Positions 1 through 7,282 of a DNA stretch of 33,368 nucleotides are shown piece after piece. Each line of letters starts with the position of its first letter. The stretch's first letter is position 1. The stretch covers positions 1-33,368 of the forward strand of contig CAYUEG010000028.1 in the NCBI GenBank assembly GCA_964443245.1, given 5' to 3'. The notes under the pieces are model-generated. The model had not been told where the DNA came from. It did not search any database and was given only the letters and a program-made list of their open reading frames with translations. The position numbers and the translations under genes were made by a program. The DNA is from CANJDH01 sp964443245 (GTDB lineage: Bacteria > Pseudomonadota > Gammaproteobacteria > Burkholderiales > JAEUOS01).

Positions 1-2
1 TC

Positions 3-632
3 GTGGCGCGCGCCTTCATCAACAACCTGCCCTTCACCTGCGGGCTGACGATCCAATACGAACCGAGCGCCCTCACCGGCCCTGCCACCCATCAGGCGCT
101 GGCGGCCGGCTTCGACCTCGGCAAGCGTTTCCACTCGGCGCCGGTGATCCGCCTGGCCGATGCCAAGCCCATGCATCTGGGCCATTGCGTGGAAGCCGAT
201 GCGCGCTTTCGCCTGTTCCTGTTTGCACCTGCCAATGACACAGGGGTCAATGGCGGTCCCATTGCCAGCCTGTGCGATTGGCTTGAGCACGACCCGACCT
301 CACCGATTCGCCGCCACACCGCCAAAGGCGAAGACCTCGATGCCGTGATCGATTCGCGCGCCGTGTTCCAGCAGGGCTTTCGCACCCTCGACTACGCCGC
401 GATGCCGACGCTGCTGCGCCCGCGCGTGGGCCGCTATGGGTTGTGCGACTATGAAAAGGTCTTCTGTATCGATGAAAAGGGCGGCAAGGACATTTTCGCC
501 ATGCGCGGTATCGACCGCGCCGGCTGTATGGTGATCGTGCGCCCGGACCAATACGTCGGCCACATCCTGCCGCTCACAGCACGCACAGCGCTTGCAGCGT
601 ATTTTGCGGGGATCTTTCGCGCGCGCGCTTAG
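3..632 (+). CDS. FAD-dependent aromatic hydroxylase (MobA / phenol 2-monooxygenase type), C-terminal fragment
   Basis: The reading frame is open from the left edge, so only about the last 209 residues of a protein of roughly 600 residues are visible; the GTG at 3 is not a convincing start. The visible part matches the C-terminal thioredoxin-like dimerisation domain of flavoprotein phenol hydroxylases. Signature stretches are GKRFHSAPVIRLADAKP, a DAVIDSRAVFQQG segment, RYGLCDYEKVF and the final VRPDQYVGHILPL. Known relatives (3-hydroxybenzoate 4-monooxygenase, phenol 2-monooxygenase) use NAD(P)H and O2 to hydroxylate a phenolic ring in the cytoplasm. The FAD and substrate domains lie outside the window, so the substrate cannot be read here. 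Family assignment is firm; the exact reaction is inferred. Confidence 0.8.
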   Translation: MARAFINNLPFTCGLTIQYEPSALTGPATHQALAAGFDLGKRFHSAPVIRLADAKPMHLGHCVEADARFRLFLFAPANDTGVNGGPIASLCDWLEHDPTSPIRRHTAKGEDLDAVIDSRAVFQQGFRTLDYAAMPTLLRPRVGRYGLCDYEKVFCIDEKGGKDIFAMRGIDRAGCMVIVRPDQYVGHILPLTARTALAAYFAGIFRARA

Positions 633-649
633 CCCAGGCTGGGAGGCCG

Positions 650-655
650 TACACT
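650..655 (+). promoter_or_regulatory. Candidate -10 element (TACACT) abutting the VWA gene start
   Basis: TACACT lies six bases before the ATG at 662 and no Shine-Dalgarno sequence sits at a usable distance; GGGAGG at 641-646 is about 15 bases away. If this hexamer is a true -10, transcription would begin at or next to the ATG and give a leaderless mRNA. The -35 is weak (TTAGCC at 629-634, spacer 15). Confidence 0.25.
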
Positions 656-661
656 TCCGGC

Positions 662-1849
662 ATGACCGGCCGCATCGCTGAAAACATCGTTCACTTCGCC
701 CGTGTGTTGCGCGCGGCGGGGTTACCGGTCGGGCCCGATCGCGTGGTCATCGCACTGAAAGCGCTTGAGTTGGCCGGCGTTGAAGATCGGGCCCGGGTAC
801 ACGCCGCCCTCTCCGCCGTACTGATCGACCGGCATGAACACCAGCCGGTATTCGATAGCGCCTTCCAGGCCTTCTGGCGTGACCCGAATCTGTTCGAGCG
901 CTTGATGTACCTGAGGCTGCCGCCACACCAGAAGGGCACCGCCACGGCCCAGGAACAGCACCAGCAGCGCGTGACCGAGGCCATGACAGGAACGCCTGCG
1001 CCGGCCGTAACGGCGGACGACACCGAAGCCGACCAGGATGAGACCGAGATCGCGGGTGCCCTCACCCCTTCGGCCCGCGAACTTCTGGAGCAGGCGGACT
1101 TCCAGTCGATGACAGCAGCTGAATTCGCACTGGCCAAGAAGATCGCGGAAACCCTGCCACTGCCGCTTCCGCCCATCATCACCCGGCGCTTTGTGTCCTC
1201 TGCAAGGGGCGCGTTGGATCTGCGGGCGATGCTGCGCCACAGTGCGCGCGACCCCTTCGCCGCCGCGCTGGCACATCGCCGTCGTCAGCACCGCGATGCC
1301 CCACTGGTGGTGTTGATCGACATTTCCGGCTCGATGGAACGGTACTCCCGCATGCTCCTGCACTGGGTTCATGCGTTGACGCGCGCACGCTCCAGCGTCA
1401 GCACGTTCACGCTTGGAACGCGACTCACCGACATCACACGCAGCATGAAACACCGTGACGTTGACGAGGCGCTTGCAGCAGCGGGCACCCATGCACACGA
1501 TTGGAACGGCGGCACACGTCTGCAAACCTGCCTGGCCGAATTCAACCGGCACCACGCGCGCCGGGTTCTGACTGGCAACGCCGCTGTGCTGCTGGTCACG
1601 GATGGGCTGGAGCGCGACGAAGGCGCCTCACTGGGCGAGGAAGCTGAGCGTCTGCGGCGCCTGGCCCACCGCGTCATCTGGCTCAATCCGCTGTTGCGCT
1701 ATGAAGGCTTCGAGCCGCGCGCTGCCGGCATTCGCGCGATCCTGCCCCACGTGGATGCGTTCCTGCCAGTCCACAACCTGCGCTCCCTGGCGGACCTGGG
1801 TGCCAGCCTGGCAGACGCCGGCCACCGCCAGCGCTTCGGCAAACGCTAG
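662..1849 (+). CDS. CoxE-like von Willebrand factor A domain protein
   Basis: A 395-residue soluble protein without signal peptide. The C-terminal half holds a von Willebrand A domain with a metal-ion-dependent adhesion site beginning at D220 (DISGS, DxSxS form) after a run of hydrophobic residues, and a later TDGLE stretch completes the site. The N-terminal half is the family's less conserved helical region with an acidic linker (around residues 110-135). The length and overall architecture fit CoxE, which in known systems works with the MoxR-type AAA+ ATPase CoxD in maturing the Mo/Cu centre of CO dehydrogenase. Here no CoxD or cox structural gene is adjacent, so a role as a general MoxR partner is only inferred. 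It follows the hydroxylase by 29 bases and ends convergently on the deaminase gene, sharing the CTAG stop site. Confidence 0.8.
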   Translation: MTGRIAENIVHFARVLRAAGLPVGPDRVVIALKALELAGVEDRARVHAALSAVLIDRHEHQPVFDSAFQAFWRDPNLFERLMYLRLPPHQKGTATAQEQHQQRVTEAMTGTPAPAVTADDTEADQDETEIAGALTPSARELLEQADFQSMTAAEFALAKKIAETLPLPLPPIITRRFVSSARGALDLRAMLRHSARDPFAAALAHRRRQHRDAPLVVLIDISGSMERYSRMLLHWVHALTRARSSVSTFTLGTRLTDITRSMKHRDVDEALAAAGTHAHDWNGGTRLQTCLAEFNRHHARRVLTGNAAVLLVTDGLERDEGASLGEEAERLRRLAHRVIWLNPLLRYEGFEPRAAGIRAILPHVDAFLPVHNLRSLADLGASLADAGHRQRFGKR

Positions 1850-2349
1850 TCCCGCTGCCAGAAGCCCTCGTGCGCGGCAGCTGCCTGCTCCTCCAGTGCC
1901 GGCCCGAGCACCTCCACACACCGCTGACCGCGCGCAAACACCTCGCGGCAAGGCAGCGAAAACGTCGGATTCTCCGGATGGTCTCCGGTCAGTTGCAACA
2001 GGCGGTGTTCAGACAAGGCATAGACCACGCGGCCGATGCCGCACCAGTAGATGGCCCCCGCACACATGGCGCATGGCTCGGCACTGGAATAGAGCGTCGC
2101 TCCAGCCAGCACGTCGGGGGCAGCGGCACGCGCTGCCAGTTGCGCCGCGCGCAGTTCCGCATGCTGCGTCGGATCACCCGCCGGGGGCAAACTGTTGTTC
2201 CCCGCTCGCGCCAGTACCGTTCCATCCGCCGCCACCACCAAGGCAGCAAACGGATGCTTGCCTTCCTGGCGTGCTTCGAGCGAGAGGGAAATGGCCTGTT
2301 CCAGGTGGTCGCGGTCGGCTGCATCCAGAGCTGTCGCCGGTTCAGTCAT
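1846..2349 (-). CDS. Nucleoside deaminase, guanine deaminase/TadA superfamily
   Basis: A 167-residue cytoplasmic zinc deaminase of the CDA fold. The zinc ligands and catalytic glutamate are visible: H63-A-E65 (TQHAELRAAQ) and the EPCAMC motif with C93 and C96. Length and the FAALVV segment near residue 35 fit the short GuaD-like nucleoside deaminases, which turn guanine into xanthine; tRNA adenosine deaminase TadA is the main alternative, but TadA usually carries a differently shaped N-terminus and this locus has no tRNA-modification partner close by. I chose the ATG at 2349 because sequence upstream of it in frame has no protein-like character. Its stop codon overlaps the stop of the VWA gene on the other strand. 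The msrB gene lies 67 bases upstream on the same strand, so the two may be cotranscribed. Confidence 0.8.
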   Translation of the reverse strand: MTEPATALDAADRDHLEQAISLSLEARQEGKHPFAALVVAADGTVLARAGNNSLPPAGDPTQHAELRAAQLAARAAAPDVLAGATLYSSAEPCAMCAGAIYWCGIGRVVYALSEHRLLQLTGDHPENPTFSLPCREVFARGQRCVEVLGPALEEQAAAAHEGFWQRD

Positions 2350-2416
2350 GTTCGGTCGCTTTCCATTCGTTTGTCCGTCAAGGTGATCTTGATGGCTCCC
2401 CGGCAAGGATGCCACA

Positions 2417-2914
2417 CTAGGTGCGCAGGGATGGCAAAGCCGTCCCCTTGGGCACAAAATGGAGCGCCAATCCGTTGTTGCAATAGCGTTTGCCTGTCGG
2501 CTTCGGGCCGTCGTCAAACACATGCCCCTGGTGCCCGCCACAACGTATGCAGTGGTACTCGGTGCGCGGGAAAATCAGCTTGTAGTCGGTCTTGGTGCCC
2601 AGCGCATTCGGCAGCGCTTGCCAGAAGCTGGGCCAACCCGTGCCGCTCTCGTACTTGGTCGCACTGTCGAAAAGCGGCAGGTTGCATGCGGCACAGACGA
2701 ACGTTCCGGCACGTTTCTCTGCATTCAACGGGCTGGAGCCAGGGGGCTCGGTGCCTTCTTCGAACAGAATCCTGAAGCGATCGGCCGGCAGCAGCTTTTT
2801 CCATTCCGCTGCCGTTTTCACAAGTTTGGTCACCCCTTTCTCCTGCGCGCTGGCAGCGCCGCCCAGCAACGAGGCCAGCAGGGGCAATCGGGAAACAAAG
2901 GTGCGGCGGTGCAT
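2417..2914 (-). CDS. msrB: Exported peptide-methionine (R)-S-oxide reductase MsrB
   Basis: A 165-residue MsrB that reduces the R-epimer of methionine sulfoxide in oxidised proteins. Visible signatures are the two zinc-binding pairs C74/C77 (CAAC) and C122/C125 (CIRC), the GTGWPSFW block near residue 91, and catalytic C145 in RYCNNGLAL. Many MsrB proteins have RYC(I/V)NSASL at that point, so this belongs to the NNG variant. The start at 2914 has an AGGAG ribosome site, and residues 1-23 form a signal peptide that begins MHRRTF, with a twin arginine, and ends in ASA; export to the periplasm, perhaps by Tat, is therefore inferred. No MsrA or thiol-supplying membrane partner is adjacent. Family assignment is firm. 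Confidence 0.92.
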   Translation of the reverse strand: MHRRTFVSRLPLLASLLGGAASAQEKGVTKLVKTAAEWKKLLPADRFRILFEEGTEPPGSSPLNAEKRAGTFVCAACNLPLFDSATKYESGTGWPSFWQALPNALGTKTDYKLIFPRTEYHCIRCGGHQGHVFDDGPKPTGKRYCNNGLALHFVPKGTALPSLRT

Positions 2915-3003
2915 CGTGGTTCTCCTGTCAGATGGATACCTGCTGATACGGCAAGACACCCGGTTTGGATGTCCCATCGGTACTTATCCTGATGCCCTGG
3001 ACC

Positions 3004-3017
3004 CGAAACACGTTTCG
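3004..3017. repeat. Small inverted repeat downstream of modC
   Basis: CGAAAC and GTTTCG flank a two-base centre, eight bases beyond the modC stop codon. It could act as a weak hairpin at the end of the mod transcript, but there is no T-run on the modC sense strand after it, so an intrinsic terminator is not supported. Confidence 0.3.
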
Positions 3018-3024
3018 AGAAAGA

Positions 3025-4116
3025 TCAGGCGGTAAAGCCCATGCTGCGCTTGTCGAAGGCGATCGCCTTGATGAGGACAAAGATCGGCTGGCCCGGCTGC
3101 AACTGCATTTCATCCACTGACTTGCGCGAGATGCGCACCGGCAATTCCTTTCCGCCCACCCGCACGCGCACTTCCGAAATGGCGCCCCTGCCGGGGTCCA
3201 GCGCCGCGACTTCACCCGGCAGCACATTGCGGATGCTCAGACCCAGCGGTGGCTGGAGCGCCAGCGTGAGGTCACGCGCGCGAATCCGCATGCGCACGCG
3301 GCTGCCGAGCGGTGCATCCAGCCCGGGCGCCACCAGATCCGCGCCATCACCGAAGCGGAAGGTCGTCAGAAAATAGGTCTCGTCGTGCGCCACCGCTTCA
3401 GCTTCGATCAGCGCCCCCCCCTCAAAGCGCCCGGTGTAGGGGCGCAAGTCGGCGCGATTGAAGATTTCCTCCACCGGCCCATGCGCCACCACGCGGCCCT
3501 CGTTGACAAGCACGACAGCATCCGCCAGACGCGTCACTTCGCCGATCGAATGGCTCACATACACGAAACGCACGCCCAGTTCATCGCGCAGGCGCTCGAC
3601 GAGACGCAGGATTTCGCTGCGCCGCCCGGTGTCGAGCGACGCGAGCGGCTCGTCCATCAACAGCAGCCTCGGGCGGGCCAGAATGGCACGGCCGATCGCC
3701 ACGCGCTGCTTCTCCCCACCCGAGAGCGAAGCGGGCCGCCGATCCAAGAGGTGAGCAATGCCGAGCAGTTGTGCCAGTGCGTCAAGGCCGATGCCACCCG
3801 GCGCGCCAGCGCGCTGCCCGTAGAGGAGGTTCTGCCGTACCGACATGTGCGGGAACAGCAAGCCTTCCTGGAACACATAGCCGATACGACGCGCCTCGGG
3901 CGGCAGGTCAATTCCAGACGCGGAATCGAACAGTACCGTGCCGTCGGCCACGATACGCCCTGCATCCGGCCGGGTGAGGCCAGCGATCGCATTGACCACG
4001 CTGGACTTGCCCGAACCGGACTTGCCGAACAGCGCCACCACCGGCGCGTCGGCCGAAAATGCGACGTCCAGCGCAAACGCGCCGAGTTGCTGGCGAATCC
4101 GGACTTCCAGCCTCAT
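3025..4116 (-). CDS. modC: Molybdate ABC transporter ATP-binding protein ModC
   Basis: A 363-residue ATPase that powers molybdate uptake. The Walker A motif GKSGSGKS lies at residues 31-38, followed by a Q-loop (YVFQE), the ABC signature LSGGEKQRVAIGRA, Walker B LLLMDEP and an H-loop (VSHS). The last 70 or so residues form a TOBE/Mop-type domain, typical of ModC and able to bind the oxyanion as a feedback sensor. The start at 4116 overlaps the modB stop in an ATGA, which indicates translational coupling and rules out the longer in-frame extension. It is the last gene of the modABC operon. Confidence 0.95.
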   Translation of the reverse strand: MRLEVRIRQQLGAFALDVAFSADAPVVALFGKSGSGKSSVVNAIAGLTRPDAGRIVADGTVLFDSASGIDLPPEARRIGYVFQEGLLFPHMSVRQNLLYGQRAGAPGGIGLDALAQLLGIAHLLDRRPASLSGGEKQRVAIGRAILARPRLLLMDEPLASLDTGRRSEILRLVERLRDELGVRFVYVSHSIGEVTRLADAVVLVNEGRVVAHGPVEEIFNRADLRPYTGRFEGGALIEAEAVAHDETYFLTTFRFGDGADLVAPGLDAPLGSRVRMRIRARDLTLALQPPLGLSIRNVLPGEVAALDPGRGAISEVRVRVGGKELPVRISRKSVDEMQLQPGQPIFVLIKAIAFDKRSMGFTA

Positions 4117-4811
4117 GTGAGCGTCCGCAAGGTCGCCGCACCGCGCACGCGCCGGCTCATCCATTCGGAGGCGACCAGGGCCAGCATCGAAAGCGCCACC
4201 GAGATGGCGCACAGCTTGAGCACGGCCGCCTCGCCCCCCGGACTTTGTGTGAGGTTGTAAATCGCCAGCGGCAGGGTCTGCGTCTCGCCGGGAATGTTGG
4301 ACACAAAAGTGATCGTGGCCCCAAATTCGCCGAGCGAGCGGGCAAAGGCCAGCAAGCCTCCCATGATCACACCGGGCAGGGCGAGCGGCAGTGTGATCGT
4401 GCCCAGCACACGCCAGCGGCTCGCGCCGAGCGTGCGCGCAGCAGCTTCCAGCCGTGCATCAATCGCTTCGATCGAGAGACGAATCGCCCGCACCATCAAC
4501 GGAAAGCCCATGATCGCCGCCGCCAGGGCGGCGCCGGTCCAGCGGAAGGCAAAAGTGAGGCCGAACACCTGCTCGATGAGCGCGCCCAGCGGCCCCTTGC
4601 GGCCAAACGCCACCAGAAGGAAATAGCCGATGACCACCGGCGGCAGCACCAGCGGCAAATGAATCACGGCATCAAACAGGCTCTTGCCGGGAAACTGCTT
4701 GCGTGCCAGCACCCACGCCGCAACGGCAGCGAGCGGCAGGCTGCACAGCACACTCACGGCCGCCACCTTCAGGCTGAGCAGGATGATCGTGATTTCGTCG
4801 GAAGACAGCAT
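4113..4811 (-). CDS. modB: Molybdate ABC transporter permease ModB
   Basis: A 232-residue inner-membrane permease with about five hydrophobic helices. The cytoplasmic coupling loop is plain: EAARTLGASRWRVLGTITLP, the EAA motif that docks on ModC, followed by PGVIMG and the SLGEFGATI stretch typical of molybdate/sulfate permeases. The ATG at 4811 places the first helix in the usual position; the longer in-frame extension is proline- and arginine-rich and unlike a permease N-terminus. It follows modA by 48 bases and overlaps modC by four. Confidence 0.95.
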   Translation of the reverse strand: MLSSDEITIILLSLKVAAVSVLCSLPLAAVAAWVLARKQFPGKSLFDAVIHLPLVLPPVVIGYFLLVAFGRKGPLGALIEQVFGLTFAFRWTGAALAAAIMGFPLMVRAIRLSIEAIDARLEAAARTLGASRWRVLGTITLPLALPGVIMGGLLAFARSLGEFGATITFVSNIPGETQTLPLAIYNLTQSPGGEAAVLKLCAISVALSMLALVASEWMSRRVRGAATLRTLT

Positions 4812-4859
4812 GGCCGGATTATCGCGTAGCCGCGCCGGCCACCGTACTGGCTGCACCAA

Positions 4860-5648
4860 TCAGCGCAGTACACCAAAACCGTAGCGGCTCCAGACGGCAC
4901 GCGCTTCGGCGCCTGCCAGATAGTCGAGCAAGGCCTGCGAGGCTGGATTGAGCTTGCCCGCCAGCGCCGCCATCGGATACACCACAGGCGGATGCAGTGA
5001 TGCCGCAAATGTATCGAGCACCTTCACTTTCGGCTCCGCCTTTGCGTCGGTGGCATACACAATGCCCAGTGGCGCTTCACCGCGCGCCACCAGCACCAGC
5101 GAAGCGCGCACGTTCTCCGAGCGCGTCAGCGATTTTTCCACGGTGCTCCACACTTCCAGTTTGGTGAGCGCCGCGCGGGCGTACTTGCCGATCGGCACCA
5201 CATCCGGATTCGCAAGGGCCAGGCGGCCGCCCTTGAGTTCACTGGCCAGGGCGAACCTTGGGGCGATCCTGAGCGTGGAGCTGCTGTCGGCGGGCGCGAT
5301 CAGCACCAGACTGTTGGTGAGCAGGTTGCGGCGGGTGGCGGCAGCAATCAGGTTTTTGCCGACCAGGTAATCCATCCATTCCTCGTCAGCCGATAAGAAC
5401 ACGTCGGCCGGCGCGCCGTTCTCGATCTGCCGTGCCAGCGCATTGCTGCCCGCGTACGAGACACGCACCTGGTGGCCGGATTTGGCGCTGAAGGTCCTGA
5501 TGTTGAGATCGAGTGCCTCCTTCAGGCTCGCTGCCGCAAACACGGTAAGCTCGCTCGCTTGCGCACCAGCCACTGCGCAACAGCAAAGAACCGTCGCGAT
5601 CCAGCCGCGAAGAGTTGCCGGAAACCGTTGGTGGGAGCCGTTCTTCAC
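4860..5648 (-). CDS. modA: Molybdate-binding periplasmic protein ModA
   Basis: The periplasmic molybdate receptor, about 262 residues. After a signal peptide (hydrophobic core WIATVLCCCAVAG, cleavage after AQA) the mature protein opens with ELTVFAAASLKEAL, the ModA signature whose serine binds the oxyanion. Further family blocks are YAGSNALARQI, GAPADVFLSAD and the GIVYATDAK segment late in the protein. I prefer the GTG start at 5648 because AGGA precedes it by five bases; a second GTG six codons upstream (5666) has a poorer ribosome site and cannot be excluded. It heads modABC; the 182 bases to queC, which is divergent, should hold the promoter, but no clear hexamers or palindrome stand out there. 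Confidence 0.93.
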   Translation of the reverse strand: MKNGSHQRFPATLRGWIATVLCCCAVAGAQASELTVFAAASLKEALDLNIRTFSAKSGHQVRVSYAGSNALARQIENGAPADVFLSADEEWMDYLVGKNLIAAATRRNLLTNSLVLIAPADSSSTLRIAPRFALASELKGGRLALANPDVVPIGKYARAALTKLEVWSTVEKSLTRSENVRASLVLVARGEAPLGIVYATDAKAEPKVKVLDTFAASLHPPVVYPMAALAGKLNPASQALLDYLAGAEARAVWSRYGFGVLR

Positions 5649-5790
5649 ATTTATCCTATGATGCACACACGATCAGGCCTGCGTTGGCCACAGTTTAGAC
5701 GGACTGCTCATGTCCCGCACGTGCCCGGCCAGTCGCTGTGGCTTTTTGACCGAACGGCGAACTGCCCTGAACCGATCCACCAGGCCATGC

Positions 5791-5809
5791 GCCGGCCCGG
5801 GAGGCCGGC
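5791..5809 (+). repeat. GC-only inverted repeat in the queC leader
   Basis: GCCGGCC and GGCCGGC are perfect 7-base arms around a 5-base loop (CGGGA), ending 21 bases before the queC ATG. As RNA it would be a very stable hairpin close to the ribosome landing site. It does not resemble a preQ1 riboswitch. Confidence 0.4.
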
Positions 5810-5830
5810 CCAATCGACGAACCCACCCTT

Positions 5831-6553
5831 ATGACCAACCGCGCACTTGTCCTTTTCTCTGGTGGCCAGGATTCGACCACCTGCCTGGCCTGGGCCCTGG
5901 AACGCTACGAACACGTCGAGACCATCGGATTCGACTATCGGCAGCGCCATCTGGTCGAGCTCACCTGCCGCTTGCAGGTTCTTGACGCGTTGCGTGAACG
6001 CTTTCCGCACTGGAGCGCGAAACTGGGCGAGGATCACATGCTCGATCTGGGCTTGCTCGGCCAGGTGAGCGAAACGGCCCTCACGCAAGACAAGGCCATC
6101 GAATGGCAACAGAACGGGCTACCGAATACGTTCGTTCCCGGCCGCAACCTGATCTTCTTCACCTTTGCCGCTGCGGTGGCCTACCGGCGCGATTTGCAGG
6201 TGCTGGTCGGCGGCATGTGCGAGACGGATTACTCCGGCTATCCCGATTGCCGCGACAACACGCTCAAGGCGCTGCAGGTAGCAATGAGCCTTGGGCTGGA
6301 TGCGCCAATGGTGGTCGAAACACCGCTGATGTGGATCGACAAAGCAGCCACATGGAGACTGGCGCACTCTCTGGGTGGAGGTGCCTTGCTCGACCTGATC
6401 AAGGAGGAAACCCACACCTGCTATCTGGGCGAGCGCTCGACCCGGCACGCCTGGGGCTATGGTTGTGGCTCCTGCCCGGCGTGCCAGCTCAGGCAAACCG
6501 GTTTTGAGGCCTTTGCCCGCTCCGCCGTTGCCCGTTCGATGGGGAGCACATAA
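5831..6553 (+). CDS. queC: 7-cyano-7-deazaguanine (preQ0) synthase QueC
   Basis: A 240-residue cytoplasmic enzyme that converts 7-carboxy-7-deazaguanine, ammonia and ATP to preQ0 in queuosine biosynthesis. The PP-loop SGGQDST is at residues 10-16, the FVPGRN block lies near residue 100, and the zinc site is complete: C197, C212, C215 and C218 (GCGSCPACQLR). Length equals that of typical QueC. No Shine-Dalgarno sequence precedes the ATG at 5831; the start is chosen because the PP-loop sits at the expected distance from it. No queD, queE or queF is adjacent. It is divergent from the mod operon and convergent with kdpE, 32 bases apart. Confidence 0.96.
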   Translation: MTNRALVLFSGGQDSTTCLAWALERYEHVETIGFDYRQRHLVELTCRLQVLDALRERFPHWSAKLGEDHMLDLGLLGQVSETALTQDKAIEWQQNGLPNTFVPGRNLIFFTFAAAVAYRRDLQVLVGGMCETDYSGYPDCRDNTLKALQVAMSLGLDAPMVVETPLMWIDKAATWRLAHSLGGGALLDLIKEETHTCYLGERSTRHAWGYGCGSCPACQLRQTGFEAFARSAVARSMGST

Positions 6554-6585
6554 GCGCGTGTGCTGCCTGAGTCCCGCGCCAAGGA

Positions 6586-7281
6586 TCAGTCATCAGCCAA
6601 CAACCGGTAGCCGACCCCTGTCTCGGTGATGAAATGGCGCGGACGCACCGGGTCCGGCTCGAACTTGTCGCGCAACTGCTTCATGTAGATACGCAGGTAG
6701 TGGGTATCGGCTGCATGGGTCGGGCCCCAGACTTCGGTCAGCAGTTGGCGCTGCGTCACCACCAGCCCCAGATGGCGCGCAAGACACGCCAGCAGGCGGA
6801 ATTCAAGCGGCGTCAGATGTAACTCCGCATCACCCACCCGAGCGCGGCGCGCATCGAGGTCAATCGTCGCCGTCGACAGCCGAAGAACATTCTGGCCAGA
6901 CGGCCCACGCACCGCATGGCGCAACGCCACCCGCACCCGCGCCAGCAATTCATCGACGCCGAACGGCTTGATCACGTAGTCGTCGGCCCCCGCATCGAGA
7001 GCTTCAACCTTGGTGCGCTCCTGGGCGCGCGCCGACAGCACGATCAACGGCATCGCCGACCACGACCGGATGCGCCGGATCACATCGATGCCATCGAAGT
7101 CCGGCAAGCCCAGATCGATGATCGCCAGATCCGGTTTGTGCGTGGTGGCATCAATCGCGCCGCGCTGGCCGGTGGCCGCTTCAACCACACGATACCCTTC
7201 GGCGGTAAGTGCCGACTTGACCACGCGACGGATCGCCGCTTCATCGTCCACGATCAGGATTGCCGCGCGCGCGTCAGTCAC
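6586..7281 (-). CDS. kdpE: KdpE-type OmpR-family response regulator
   Basis: A 231-residue response regulator. The receiver domain shows the acidic pair in ILIVDDE, the phospho-acceptor D56 (LAIIDLGLPD) and the conserved lysine in VIKPFG. The C-terminal winged-helix DNA-binding domain ends with the HYLRIYMKQLRDKFE and ETGVGYRL blocks that are characteristic of KdpE. I take the GTG at 7281 as start because GAGGA precedes it by eight bases and it lies one base after the kinase stop codon; a GTG at 7320 is a weaker alternative. In known systems KdpE activates kdpFABC; no kdpFABC is present in this window and the next gene beyond the kinase is kup. Confidence 0.9.
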   Translation of the reverse strand: MTDARAAILIVDDEAAIRRVVKSALTAEGYRVVEAATGQRGAIDATTHKPDLAIIDLGLPDFDGIDVIRRIRSWSAMPLIVLSARAQERTKVEALDAGADDYVIKPFGVDELLARVRVALRHAVRGPSGQNVLRLSTATIDLDARRARVGDAELHLTPLEFRLLACLARHLGLVVTQRQLLTEVWGPTHAADTHYLRIYMKQLRDKFEPDPVRPRHFITETGVGYRLLADD

Positions 7282-7282
7282 G

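Noticed and set aside
722..1555. Long minus-strand open frame of 277 codons inside the VWA gene
   Set aside because: Antisense to a clear protein family; open because of high GC content, with no motif or ribosome site.
5649..5830. ModE-like box upstream of modA
   Set aside because: I looked for TATGCA/TGCATA or TATATA-type half-sites in the mod-queC gap and found only fragments such as TATGATGCAC without symmetry.
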